Part shown: piece by piece, positions 18,873-27,512 of the stretch
Numbering within the stretch: position 1 is the stretch's first letter
Layout: the number at the start of each line of letters is the position of its first letter
Assembly (NCBI GenBank): GCA_009711295.1
Contig: WLST01000006.1
Span: 1-50,064, forward strand
Reading direction: 5' to 3'
From: Actinomycetota bacterium
GTDB taxonomy: Bacteria; Actinomycetota; Acidimicrobiia; Acidimicrobiales; Ilumatobacteraceae
DNA length: 50,064 nucleotides
The notes under the pieces: generated by a model
Databases searched by the model: none
Told to the model about the DNA's origin: nothing
The model's input: only the letters and a program-made list of their open reading frames with translations
Made by a program: the position numbers and the translations under genes

Positions 18873-20410
18873 ATCGCCGCAATAGGAACAACAAGTTCAA
18901 TCATTGTTCCCATCGAGTTGCTCGGCAATTCCACATCTGCTTCTTCGTAATCTGCTGCGGTCGCAGAGCGCATGTCGATGGTGCCACCAAGCTCTGTGCT
19001 CACCAAGGTGCGAACAATCGACAGACCTAAACCAGTTGCTTGACTGATATCGAAATTGGGGTCGAGACCCGCTCCGTCGTCAAGCACTCTCACGCACAGC
19101 CGAGTGCTTTCTTCACCTTGTGGCGACACTTCAACTTCTTGAGACAAATGCACCGAAACATTCCCGCCACGATGCGAGTTGCTCTCTTTAAAACCGTGGT
19201 CAACAGCATTTTGCAAAAGCTCTGTGAGCACCACCGATAACGGCGTTGCAATGGTTGCGGGCAAGCGCCCACCATCTCCATGAACGACAAATCGAATGGG
19301 TCGATCGGGTGATTGCAAACTTTCTTCAACGAGCCGTAGCAGCGGCCGCACAATTTCGATGAACGCAACATCTTCACCTGGCTCACGCGACAAGGTTTCA
19401 TGCACTAAAGCAATAGTGCGAATACGTCGCACCGATTCATTCACGGCCGACTTCGCTTCGCCTTCTTCCAACCTGCGTGCCTGTAACCGCAACAGCGAAG
19501 AAATAGTTTGCAGGTTATTTTTTACGCGGTGGTGAATTTCACGAATTGTTGCATCTTTCGACAAAATCAAACGATCGCGGCGACGCAGTTCAGAAACATC
19601 ACGCAACAAGAGAACTGCCCCCGTTGCACTATGCGACCCATCTTCGTGGTTCACATTGAGTAACGGCATGCAGCGCGCGAGCAAGGTGACCTCGGATGTT
19701 TGATCGAACTCTTCGACCACTGGTTCGTGACGCTCAAATGCTTGCCGAACTGCACTATCGGTGAAACCGAGTTCTGCCAGAGTTTGCCCAACACTGTTTG
19801 CACCGATGCCCACCCTGTGCAATGCCGATACCGCGTTTGGCGACGCGTAACGCACGCGAGCCGCTTCGTCGATGACTAAGACACCGTCGCCTACACGAGG
19901 GGCAACACTGGAGTCGGCTGCTTTTCCGGGGAAAGGGAAAAGTCCTTCTTTGATCATGAGTGAAAAACGGTCGAAAATTTCAAGATACGTCCGCTCGAGT
20001 TCACCTGGTTGACGGCTGCTACGTGTTGACCACTCGCGGCTGAGCACCGCAATGGGCCGGCCGTTAAAGCGCACCGGAATGGCAAACATGCGTGCTTGTT
20101 GTGCACCTTCCTCAAGAGGAATTTCGCCTTCACTCCATTCACCTGTTGAGTACGCCTCTGCGAGCAGCAGCTCTTCTTCATGTGCAGCCCACGTTGCAAC
20201 GCGGTCTGCGATGTACAAGGTCTGCCCAGTAGCGGCACGTACATGCGCACCAACAATCCACTTGCCGTCATCTGTTGGTAGGTACAAGAGCAAGTCGGCA
20301 AAGCAAAAGTCGGCGAGCATCCCCCACTCGGAAATGAGGTTTTGTAAATGAACGATGTCCTCTTTTTCAAGAACCGTATTTTGTCGAGCTAGGTCGCCGA
20401 GAGTTGCCAT
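18869..20410 (-). CDS. pdtaS: PdtaS-like sensor histidine kinase (HisKA_2/HWE type)
   Basis: 513 residues, no membrane segment. Residues 1-160 form a GAF-like sensor, 170-275 a PAS-like domain (VLVIDEAARVRYASPNAVSAL), and 285-320 the HisKA_2 dimerisation helix with REIHHRVKNNLQTISSLLRL (phospho-acceptor among His293/294). An ATPase domain follows (LTELLQNAVDHGF, DDGAGLDPNFD, GLGLSIVRTLV). In mycobacteria PdtaS phosphorylates the RNA-binding antiterminator PdtaR; no pdtaR is in this window. It is convergent with whiB, overlapping by 4 bases. Confidence 0.93.
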   Translation of the reverse strand: MATLGDLARQNTVLEKEDIVHLQNLISEWGMLADFCFADLLLYLPTDDGKWIVGAHVRAATGQTLYIADRVATWAAHEEELLLAEAYSTGEWSEGEIPLEEGAQQARMFAIPVRFNGRPIAVLSREWSTRSSRQPGELERTYLEIFDRFSLMIKEGLFPFPGKAADSSVAPRVGDGVLVIDEAARVRYASPNAVSALHRVGIGANSVGQTLAELGFTDSAVRQAFERHEPVVEEFDQTSEVTLLARCMPLLNVNHEDGSHSATGAVLLLRDVSELRRRDRLILSKDATIREIHHRVKNNLQTISSLLRLQARRLEEGEAKSAVNESVRRIRTIALVHETLSREPGEDVAFIEIVRPLLRLVEESLQSPDRPIRFVVHGDGGRLPATIATPLSVVLTELLQNAVDHGFKESNSHRGGNVSVHLSQEVEVSPQGEESTRLCVRVLDDGAGLDPNFDISQATGLGLSIVRTLVSTELGGTIDMRSATAADYEEADVELPSNSMGTMIELVVPIAAI

Positions 20411-20422
20411 GGCACTGTGGCT

Positions 20423-20659
20423 TTAACCGCCGAAGCCCATGCGCTTATCGCTTTCCGGACTTCCAAATTCAACGTAAGCAATTTTTGCGCCGGGTACTGC
20501 AACTTCGCGGCCTTTTTTATCGGTGAGCCACAACACATCTGTCGCTCCGGAAATTGCGGCATCAACTGCTGTTTTAATTTTCTTTCGCGCCGCAGCATCG
20601 TCTTCCACCTCGAGTGTGATTTCACGAGGGCTTTGGGTAACTCCGATTCGAATGTCCAT
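20423..20659 (-). CDS. DUF3107 family protein
   Basis: A 78-residue cytoplasmic protein of unknown function, broadly conserved in Actinobacteria. The family pattern is clear: MDIRIGVTQSPREITLEVED at the start, LWLTDKKGREVAVPGAKIAYVEFG and the terminal MGFGG. It lies between the Mrp ATPase upstream (gap 9 bases) and pdtaS downstream (gap 12 bases), so it is probably in one operon with both. Confidence 0.93.
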   Translation of the reverse strand: MDIRIGVTQSPREITLEVEDDAAARKKIKTAVDAAISGATDVLWLTDKKGREVAVPGAKIAYVEFGSPESDKRMGFGG

Positions 20660-20668
20660 ATGTGAACC

Positions 20669-21814
20669 CTACGAGATCTTGAGGGCAGAGCTAAAGATCT
20701 TCTTCGGTTTCAATTCGGTCGCAATGCGCTCAGCCATCTGGTGGAAGATCATTGCGGTCTCACTTGTGGGGTCGACAGCGGTAATAGGGTGCCCATCGTC
20801 GCCACCTTCACGCAATGCGTTCATGAGGGGAATTTGCCCCAAAAGCGGCACATTCAACTCGTCAGCAAGCTCTTGCCCGCCACCTGAGCCAAAAATCTCG
20901 TATTTCTTGCCGTCGTCACCGGTGAACCACGACATGTTTTCAATGACGCCACGAACGGTGAGATTCACCTTTTCTGCCATTGCAGCCGACAACCGTGCAA
21001 CTTTTTGCGCTGCTGGTTGCGGAGTTGTGACGACATACACCTCGGCACGTGGCAAATACTGGCTCAGGCTGAGGGCAATGTCGCCCGTTCCTGGTGGCAT
21101 GTCAACAAGCAAAAAGTCTGGTTCATCCCAATACACATCGGTGAGGAACTGTTCAAGTGCTTTGTGCAACATCGGACCACGCCACACCACTGCTTGCCCA
21201 TCGGGCACAAAATATCCAATAGAGATACAACGTACGCCCCATGCTTCTGGTGGAAGCAGCATTTGGTCAATAGCAACTGGGTCGCGGTCGGCACCCAACA
21301 TGCGAGGAATGGAAAAACCATAAATGTCGGCGTCAACAATTCCTACTGTGTGGCCGCGTGCAGCAAGTGCAACTGCCAAGTTTGTTGTCACGCTGCTTTT
21401 TCCTACGCCACCTTTACCTGAAGAAATGAGGAGTGGTCGCGTTTTGGATCCGGGTTGAGCGAAAGGAATGGTGCGCCCCTCGGCATGCCCGTGCGCAGTT
21501 TGTGAACCAGCAGACGAAGCAGCATCACCGTGAACAATGCGACGAACATTTTCACGCTCTGCATCGGTCATCACTCCAAAGGTGAGATTCACATCACTTA
21601 CTGATGGGTCGGCGCGTAAAGCACCATTCACACGATTAGTAATTTCATTGCGTAACGGACACCCCGCAATGGTGAGCACCACGGTGAGGGTCACAACACC
21701 TGATGCCGACACTTCGACGTCGCGCACCATGCCAAGATCAACAATGGAACGATGAAGTTCTGGGTCTTGTACAGGGCGAAGGGCTTCAATGACTTGCTCA
21801 ACTGCAATGGGCAT
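20669..21814 (-). CDS. mrp: Mrp/ApbC-type P-loop ATPase, iron-sulfur cluster carrier
   Basis: 381 residues. The N-terminal MIP18 (DUF59) domain at 5-80 has IAGCPLRNEI. The Walker A deviant motif SSGKGGVGKSSVT is at 131-143, followed by VDADIYGFSIPRMLG and DMPPGTGDIALSLSQ. These ATPases carry and insert Fe-S clusters. The CxxC motif usually found near the C-terminus is missing: the matching place reads ENMSWFTGDDGKKYEIFG. The divergent gene encodes a SufR-like Fe-S regulator, which fits the proposed role. Confidence 0.93.
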   Translation of the reverse strand: MPIAVEQVIEALRPVQDPELHRSIVDLGMVRDVEVSASGVVTLTVVLTIAGCPLRNEITNRVNGALRADPSVSDVNLTFGVMTDAERENVRRIVHGDAASSAGSQTAHGHAEGRTIPFAQPGSKTRPLLISSGKGGVGKSSVTTNLAVALAARGHTVGIVDADIYGFSIPRMLGADRDPVAIDQMLLPPEAWGVRCISIGYFVPDGQAVVWRGPMLHKALEQFLTDVYWDEPDFLLVDMPPGTGDIALSLSQYLPRAEVYVVTTPQPAAQKVARLSAAMAEKVNLTVRGVIENMSWFTGDDGKKYEIFGSGGGQELADELNVPLLGQIPLMNALREGGDDGHPITAVDPTSETAMIFHQMAERIATELKPKKIFSSALKIS

Positions 21815-21878
21815 AAGGGTGACATCCGATTCAAGAAGGTGGATAAGAAATCTGCGCGGTAATTAGCACTATCGCCAT

Positions 21879-21891
21879 AGGTACAATACCT
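21879..21891 (+). promoter_or_regulatory. Palindrome AGGTACAATACCT overlapping a likely -10 box
   Basis: A 5-3-5 inverted repeat lies 20 bases before the SufR-like gene. It contains TACAAT (21882-21887), one mismatch from the consensus -10 element and suitably placed for a short leader. No good -35 is seen, as is common in actinobacteria. The overlap of operator-like symmetry with the promoter suggests autoregulation by the adjacent repressor; this is inference. Confidence 0.45.
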
Positions 21892-21911
21892 CGCTGTAGA
21901 GTAATCAGGTA

Positions 21912-22646
21912 ATGAGTGACCGCATGAATCGTGAGCAACAAATGTCACCTGGCTCTTTCACAGCCACCGTGAGTGCCATCACCTCTGCTTTTGGCGATCC
22001 CACTCGACGCGCCGTGTACCTCTATGTTCGCGAAAGCGACAATGGCGCAACTGCTGCGCAGGTGGCCGAGCATTTCAACTTGCACCCCAACGTTGCACGC
22101 CATCATCTCGACAAACTTTCTGTTGGTGGCTATGTAGAAGCATCCGTAGAAAAGCCCTACGGCGGTGGTGCTGGTCGCCCATCGAAGCATTACCGCTGTG
22201 TTGGCCCGTCTCCGCTAGAAGCCCCCATTGTGCGCAGCGATGACCTCGTTTTGAGTTTGCTCGGTAATGCTCTTGAACTTTTACCGCAGGCTGAGGCAGA
22301 AATCATGGCGGAAAAAGTTGGCGCACAATACGGACGCGTGCTTGCTACTGGTTTGAGCGGCGAAGATCTTGAACATGGCCAGCGCTCACTCAAAAGCGCA
22401 TTACAGGCTGTTGCCGATGCACTCACTGCACACGGCTTTGCTGCCCACACCGATCATCGCAACAATCAGTTGCGCATTGTGAATAACCATTGCCCATTTG
22501 GCGACGTGGCAATTGAGCACCCCGTCATTTGTGCAGTCGACCGCGGAATGGTGAAAGGAATGCTCGGTGCGCTCTACGGCGAAACGAACCCCGAGCTTCA
22601 AGAGTCCATTCCACAAGGCGACACTTTCTGCGCCACCAGCGTTTAA
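21912..22646 (+). CDS. SufR-like HTH transcription regulator with Fe-S ligand cysteines
   Basis: 244 residues. Residues 18-95 form a winged helix (DPTRRAVYLYVR, AAQVAEHFNLHPNVARHHLDKL, GRPSKHYR). The C-terminal half has Cys194 and Cys207 in NHCPFGDVAIEHPVICAVDR (C-x12-C, the SufR spacing) and Cys240 close to the end. SufR proteins bind a [4Fe-4S] cluster and repress Fe-S assembly genes. The suf genes are not in the window, but the divergent gene is an Fe-S carrier ATPase. A generic DeoR/ArsR-like regulator is the alternative call. Confidence 0.85.
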   Translation: MSDRMNREQQMSPGSFTATVSAITSAFGDPTRRAVYLYVRESDNGATAAQVAEHFNLHPNVARHHLDKLSVGGYVEASVEKPYGGGAGRPSKHYRCVGPSPLEAPIVRSDDLVLSLLGNALELLPQAEAEIMAEKVGAQYGRVLATGLSGEDLEHGQRSLKSALQAVADALTAHGFAAHTDHRNNQLRIVNNHCPFGDVAIEHPVICAVDRGMVKGMLGALYGETNPELQESIPQGDTFCATSV

Positions 22647-22656
22647 CGCAAGGGTT

Positions 22657-23268
22657 CTAGTCGCCCCAGAAACGCTGTTCTAAAAATGGGTCTCCGTACA
22701 TGTTGTACCCATTGCGCTCCCAAAAACCTGGCGTATCGCCAACGCACGCTTCCATTCCGCGCAACCACTTCGGTGATTTCCAAAAGTACAAGTGTGGAAC
22801 GAGCAAACGTACAGGCCCGCCGTGAATGGGCTCAATATCTTCGCCTTCAAAGGCGTAGACCACGAGTGATTCCTCACGCAGCACATCTTCCATCGGAAGG
22901 TTTGCTGTGTAGCCCTGTTCTGCGTGACCCATGAAGTGTGTTGCATTGGCATGCACACCAGCACGCGCAAAAATATCTTGCACGCGCACGCCGGTCCAAT
23001 GTGTGTCGAACTTCGACCACTTAGTGACGCAGTGAATATCTGTTTCTAAAGTAATGCTTGGCATTTCCTTGAGTTCGTCAAAAGTCAAAGTGAATTCGTT
23101 GTCTACTGCACCAAAAACTCGCAGACTCCACTCGTTGGGCGCATACGTAGGAACATCACCAACATGCAGAACAGGAAAGCGTTCCGTGAGGTACTGCCCT
23201 GGCGGCAAACGTGCGGGGTCGAAACCCAGCGCCTCTAGTTCTTGTCGATTGCGTTCAAAGAATCCCAC
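22657..23268 (-). CDS. Sulfite-oxidase-like molybdopterin-dependent oxidoreductase
   Basis: A 203-residue Moco-domain protein of the YuiH/sulfite oxidase-like group. The cofactor-binding Cys80 lies in TDIHCVTKWSKFD, followed by WTGVRVQDIF and the substrate-pocket region GGPVRLLVPHLYFWKSPKWL. It lacks both a heme domain and a Tat signal, so it is probably cytoplasmic. The electron partner and substrate are unknown. It starts 10 bases after the CcmI-like gene and is likely the last gene of the ccm operon. It converges on the SufR-like gene. Confidence 0.9.
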   Translation of the reverse strand: MGFFERNRQELEALGFDPARLPPGQYLTERFPVLHVGDVPTYAPNEWSLRVFGAVDNEFTLTFDELKEMPSITLETDIHCVTKWSKFDTHWTGVRVQDIFARAGVHANATHFMGHAEQGYTANLPMEDVLREESLVVYAFEGEDIEPIHGGPVRLLVPHLYFWKSPKWLRGMEACVGDTPGFWERNGYNMYGDPFLEQRFWGD

Positions 23269-23278
23269 CTACAGAGTC

Positions 23279-23989
23279 TCACTTAGTTGCGTTCACTTCG
23301 GCAACTATTGAGTCCACAAATGTTTGTACTTCTGCTGGCGGATTTGCGTCTTGACACTTCTTCAATTCGGTTTTTGCCGTGGTTGTATCGGCTGCAAACC
23401 GGTAGCTCACAATGCCTAAAAAGCAATGAGCATCGGGGTAATCAGGATCAATGAGGGTGGCCCTGCCGAGCCCCACAATGGCCGCCTGTACGGCTGCGGT
23501 ACGAATGTCATCAGATGCTTCACGCGCGGTCAGAGCAAGGAGCCACGAGCGATAAGTGAGTGCCTCCACCTCATCTGGTCGCGTTTTCAACACCTCGCTA
23601 TAAATCTTGATGGCCGCGATGGGGTCACTGAAGTTCAATTGACGAGCTTGAGCGAGTAAACCCGCTGTGCTGTTGGGAGTGCCGCCCGACAATGTTTGGC
23701 CAGGAAGACGCTGACCCGACTGACGCGCTACGAGCACTCCGAGACCAACTGCGACGAATACAACCGCAACAATAGACAGAACAATCTTTTTCCTATTGCG
23801 CGTTGGCGCGATGTTGGTATTTTTAGCGATCTCTTCAGTGACCTCTGCACCACGCAATACGTCAGCAAGGCGCTTTACATAGCTGCTCTTTAATGCTTCA
23901 TAATCGGCATCGTCTAAATCGCCCGCAGCATATTCACGCTCGAGATCTTCTAATGAGGAAAACAAGAAGCCGCGATCTTCACCGCTCAT
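23279..23989 (-). CDS. CcmI-like TPR membrane protein of cytochrome c maturation
   Basis: 236 residues. The N-terminal segment (FLFSSLEDLEREYAAGDLDDADYE) resembles the loop of CcmI/CycH proteins. It is followed by one membrane helix at about 68-88 and a TPR-like helical domain (RPDEVEALTYRSWLLALTAR, DPDYPDAHCFLGIVSYRFA). CcmI presents apocytochrome c to the ligation complex. The start overlaps ccmH by 4 bases. Divergence from proteobacterial CcmI is large, so context carries much of the call. Confidence 0.75.
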   Translation of the reverse strand: MSGEDRGFLFSSLEDLEREYAAGDLDDADYEALKSSYVKRLADVLRGAEVTEEIAKNTNIAPTRNRKKIVLSIVAVVFVAVGLGVLVARQSGQRLPGQTLSGGTPNSTAGLLAQARQLNFSDPIAAIKIYSEVLKTRPDEVEALTYRSWLLALTAREASDDIRTAAVQAAIVGLGRATLIDPDYPDAHCFLGIVSYRFAADTTTAKTELKKCQDANPPAEVQTFVDSIVAEVNATK

Positions 23990-24474
23990 ATATTCTCATT
24001 ATCTGTTACATCGTTCTTATGCAAAAAAGCAGCATCGACAATGGCAAAATCTTCGTCTGACGCATTAAGGATCGCTGCATTTTTCCAGCGTCGAAATACA
24101 AGTGCCAAAACACATAGACCACCGACAAGTGCCACAACCGGCAAAATCCAAATCAACGACTCCACACCATCGGTTCGTGGCAACAACACGCTTCCCGGGA
24201 AGCTCTGCTCAATGACGGCAACAATTTGGTCGTCACTGCTTTGCCCAGCGGCAACTTCTCGGGCAATTTCATTCCGAATGGCTTCCGCTGCAGGGGCACG
24301 ACTGACGTAGATGCTTTCACCGTTGCAAGTAGGACAGGCCAGCTGTTGCGAGATGGCGTCGATACGTCCTTGCTGCGTCAGCGGGCCTCTGTCGCGCAAG
24401 GTGCCAAAGGCCAAGAGGCCAACGGTCAGCAACAGCATCAAAATCCACGTAGGTAGTGAATTCAATTTTTTCAT
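23986..24474 (-). CDS. ccmH: Cytochrome c maturation protein CcmH
   Basis: 162 residues. An N-terminal signal anchor is followed by the redox motif LACPTCNGESI with Cys47 and Cys50 (family consensus LRCxxC), then an alpha-helical domain and a C-terminal membrane helix (LIWILPVVALVGGLCVLALVF). CcmH keeps apocytochrome cysteines reduced for heme attachment outside the membrane. It overlaps both neighbours by 4 bases. Confidence 0.93.
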   Translation of the reverse strand: MKKLNSLPTWILMLLLTVGLLAFGTLRDRGPLTQQGRIDAISQQLACPTCNGESIYVSRAPAAEAIRNEIAREVAAGQSSDDQIVAVIEQSFPGSVLLPRTDGVESLIWILPVVALVGGLCVLALVFRRWKNAAILNASDEDFAIVDAAFLHKNDVTDNENI

Positions 24475-25025
24475 GGTGCCTCCAATTCCCGTCGTAGCTC
24501 GGCCACCTTCGCCGACAAGAAATCGCTTGTCACTTCACCCGCAATACGTAATCGCACAAAACCCGATGGGTCAATTACCCATGACTCTGGAACTTTGGCA
24601 ACACCAAAGGCAACAGCAATAGCTCCGTCGGGGTCGGTGACCTTCGGCCAGTCTCCCCCATTTTTTTTAAAAAATTCTGCAACTGCTGCATCACTATCGT
24701 CATTCACAACAGTGACCAACTCAGCTCCATTTTCCAGGGCACTCTGGTTTTTCTGAAATGCAACAAGCTGAGGATGCTCGGCGCGACATGGCACACAGGT
24801 GCTATTGAAAAAATTCAACACAACCCATGACCCCTTGCGGCGAGCCAGATCGAAAGTACCTCCGCCTACTAAAGGTGAGGAAACTGCAGGCGCGGGGTTG
24901 CCCAGCAACGGCGTTGAGATGCCTCGCTCACCTCGAGGTTTAGCGGTCACCAGCAAAATAAAAAAAGCTAAAACCACGACGCCCGTGCCGATAGCGACAT
25001 TGCGTGCAATTTTTGAGTTATGCAT
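24471..25025 (-). CDS. ccmG: CcmG/DsbE-type membrane thiol-disulfide oxidoreductase
   Basis: 184 residues. One N-terminal membrane helix (11-28) precedes a thioredoxin fold with active site FFNSTCVPCRAEHP (Cys77, Cys80) and the cis-Pro region KVPESWVIDPSG. In System I it reduces CcmH or apocytochrome. The start at 25025 (MHNSKIARNV) lies in the last codons of ccmF, overlapping by 8 bases. A TlpA/ResA-like label would also fit the fold, but position makes CcmG the best name. Confidence 0.92.
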   Translation of the reverse strand: MHNSKIARNVAIGTGVVVLAFFILLVTAKPRGERGISTPLLGNPAPAVSSPLVGGGTFDLARRKGSWVVLNFFNSTCVPCRAEHPQLVAFQKNQSALENGAELVTVVNDDSDAAVAEFFKKNGGDWPKVTDPDGAIAVAFGVAKVPESWVIDPSGFVRLRIAGEVTSDFLSAKVAELRRELEAP

Positions 25026-27030
25026 CGAGAGTTTCGCCCATCGGTATAGGAGCAGAAGCAGCATCGGTGGGCCTCCGGCGGCGTCGACCAGGGAACAACG
25101 CAAGCAATGTTCCTGCTGCCATCATTGCCCCGCCAATCCAAAGCCACATCACTAAAGGTTTGATGAACACCTTGATGCGCGCTTCGCCTGATTCGCTCTT
25201 GACCGGCGGTTCAAGCGTGAGATAGAGGTCGTAGCGCCAGGATGACTTCACCGAAGGGGTGCCAATGTTGTTACCCATCTGTACAAATTTTGTAATTGCT
25301 GGTGCGTAACTTTGCCCACCGTCAATTTGAACAATCGCCTTCACTGCCGTCAGGCGATCTGTCTTCTCGTTTTCAAAACCTTTCAGTTCAAAAACGTGTC
25401 CACCAAATTCTGCAGGCGTATTCAACTTCAATGAAAGCTCTTGTGAACGCGTATACGAATTAGATGCCGCGAGTGCAACAGCAATGAGAATGACACCAAT
25501 GTGCACAACCATGCCACCATTTGCGCGGCCCACTAAGCCTCGCCAGCCCTGGCGTTTCGTTGCTAAAACGAGTTGTCGTAATGCTGCACCACCTGCAAAA
25601 CCACCCAGGGTGAAGGTGAGAAGTGCAGCTAGTCCGTCGGCGCCAACCACTAACGACACCACCAATGTGCCGATGCCGCACCATGCCGGCCAAAAAAGTC
25701 GTTGGCGCAATACTTCTTCCGACGCTTTGCGCCATGGCAACACAGGTGCAATCGACATGAGGGCAAGCAACGCAATACCAATGGGCGTCGAGAGTTGGTC
25801 GAAGAATGGTTCGCCAACAACAATTTGTCGATTTTGCAAAGCCTCTATGACAAGTGGGAAGACAGTTCCTAGCAGCACCACGAATGCGAACAGTGCAAAT
25901 AAAACATTGTTGGCAAGAAATGCGCCTTCGCGCGAAATGGGTGAATCGATACTTCCCGGAGAGCGCAGAGAGTCTCCACGCCAGGCAATGAGCCACAGTG
26001 AAACCGCGACAATGACTCCAAAAAAGACAATGAGATACTTACCAATATCGCTCTCGCTAAACGCGTGAACGCTATTCAACACTCCAGAACGCGTGAGAAA
26101 TGTTCCGAGAATGGTGAGACTAAATGTGGCGAGAAGCAACGACAAGTTCCATACGCGCAACATGCCTCGGCGTTCTTGCACCAACACCGAATGGATATAA
26201 GCCGTTCCTGTGAGCCACGGCAAGAAACTTGCATTTTCTACTGGGTCCCACGCCCATACACCGCTCCAGCCGAGTACTTCATAACTCCACCATCCGCCCA
26301 AGATGATGCCGAAAGTGAGAAGACCCCACGCACACAAGGTCCACCGTCGAGTTTCAATGAGCCATCCTTCGCCGACGCGCCCAGTGATGAGAGCTGCAAT
26401 AGCAAAGGCAAACGGAATGGTGAAACCCACATAACCCAAATACAAAATGGGGGGATGAAAAAGAACCAAAATGTGGTTCTGCAAGAGCGGGTTGGGGCCT
26501 GGCCCATCGGTTACTCCGGCAGCACCCACCCCAAATGGGTTTGCCGGAGCAAAGCTGAGCAAGAAGAAAAACGCGAGAACAATGAACATCACCGCCATGG
26601 CCCATGCAATGAGTGGGTCGTTCAGTTTTTTGCGGTATCGCCACACCACGGCTACACACGACAACGCGAGCGCCAGCACCCATAACAATATGGACCCTTC
26701 CAAGGCGCTCCACACTGCAGTGAAGTTGTACAACGCGGGAGTGGAACGCGAACCATGATCTTGTACGTACTGCAACGAAAAGTCTCGAGTGATCATTGCG
26801 TATTCCATCGCCGTCATAGCGGCAACAGCAGCAAACAATGCAAGGGCGGCGAATCGAGGTACTAGCCGCGCTGTTCTGGCCTCTGCATGATCTAGCGATT
26901 CACGCGCAGTATAAATAGAGGCAACGGCGCCAAAAGCACAAGCGATAATTCCTACCAATAATGCGGCACGCCCCACAGGCCCCGCAAGGCCTTGGTTGAC
27001 CGCTACACCTAAAGTTTCGGCAGAGAACAC
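25018..27030 (-). CDS. ccmF: Heme lyase component CcmF
   Basis: A 670-residue integral membrane protein of the heme-handling family. The WWD domain is clear (YEVLGWSGVWAWDPVENASF), and the frame has many membrane helices plus a C-terminal extracytoplasmic domain. CcmF with CcmH forms the ligase that attaches heme to CxxCH of apocytochrome c. Translation starts at GTG 27030 and overlaps ccmE by 22 bases. Length matches usual CcmF (about 640-670). Confidence 0.97.
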   Translation of the reverse strand: MFSAETLGVAVNQGLAGPVGRAALLVGIIACAFGAVASIYTARESLDHAEARTARLVPRFAALALFAAVAAMTAMEYAMITRDFSLQYVQDHGSRSTPALYNFTAVWSALEGSILLWVLALALSCVAVVWRYRKKLNDPLIAWAMAVMFIVLAFFFLLSFAPANPFGVGAAGVTDGPGPNPLLQNHILVLFHPPILYLGYVGFTIPFAFAIAALITGRVGEGWLIETRRWTLCAWGLLTFGIILGGWWSYEVLGWSGVWAWDPVENASFLPWLTGTAYIHSVLVQERRGMLRVWNLSLLLATFSLTILGTFLTRSGVLNSVHAFSESDIGKYLIVFFGVIVAVSLWLIAWRGDSLRSPGSIDSPISREGAFLANNVLFALFAFVVLLGTVFPLVIEALQNRQIVVGEPFFDQLSTPIGIALLALMSIAPVLPWRKASEEVLRQRLFWPAWCGIGTLVVSLVVGADGLAALLTFTLGGFAGGAALRQLVLATKRQGWRGLVGRANGGMVVHIGVILIAVALAASNSYTRSQELSLKLNTPAEFGGHVFELKGFENEKTDRLTAVKAIVQIDGGQSYAPAITKFVQMGNNIGTPSVKSSWRYDLYLTLEPPVKSESGEARIKVFIKPLVMWLWIGGAMMAAGTLLALFPGRRRRRPTDAASAPIPMGETLDA

Positions 27031-27512
27031 GCAGCAGCCTCGGCTTTATCTATGCGATCTTTATTTTTTGTGGAATACGCATTGGAATGTTTCACTTCAA
27101 TGCGGTCACTGAGAAAGACTCCATTCACCATTCGACCATGAGCAACGACAGGAATACATTCTTGAAACACACCACCTGGGTCGCCGTCGTATTGCACATC
27201 GAGGGTCTTTTTATTGAACGACATGGAAAAAATAGTCATTCCTGACGCTTTTTTTAAACTTCCTTCGTCCACTGCGCCCTGTACTCGCAAGCGTCGCGTT
27301 CCTTCACATCCGCTGCGCACTCCGACCTCGTCCACATTGCAGTAATAGTCAATGGCGGAAGACAAAAACTTTGTCACCACTACTCCACCAAATACAAGAA
27401 TGACAACGAGAAGTAATGCAGGCTTCCAACGTCGTTTTTGCGAGCGCACCGATTGTGCTGCAGGCACAGCTTCTCGCGGCGAGAGGTTGAGTGCGTCGTC
27501 TTCTAGCGCCAC
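27009..27512 (-). CDS. ccmE: Heme chaperone CcmE
   Basis: 167 residues. A cytoplasmic basic stretch is followed by one membrane helix (33-50) and an OB-fold domain outside. The heme-linking histidine appears as KHSNAY (His142, Tyr146; HxxxY motif), so this is the His-type rather than the Cys variant seen in some archaea and deltaproteobacteria. It has two or more additional cysteines (C58, C69, C119) that are not usual. It starts at GTG and overlaps ccmD by 10 bases. Confidence 0.93.
   Translation of the reverse strand: MALEDDALNLSPREAVPAAQSVRSQKRRWKPALLLVVILVFGGVVVTKFLSSAIDYYCNVDEVGVRSGCEGTRRLRVQGAVDEGSLKKASGMTIFSMSFNKKTLDVQYDGDPGGVFQECIPVVAHGRMVNGVFLSDRIEVKHSNAYSTKNKDRIDKAEAAACSLPKL

Noticed and set aside
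26065-26685. 206-residue open frame antisense to ccmF
   Set aside because: Composition is low-complexity and polar with no recognisable fold; it mirrors the conserved WWD region of CcmF.
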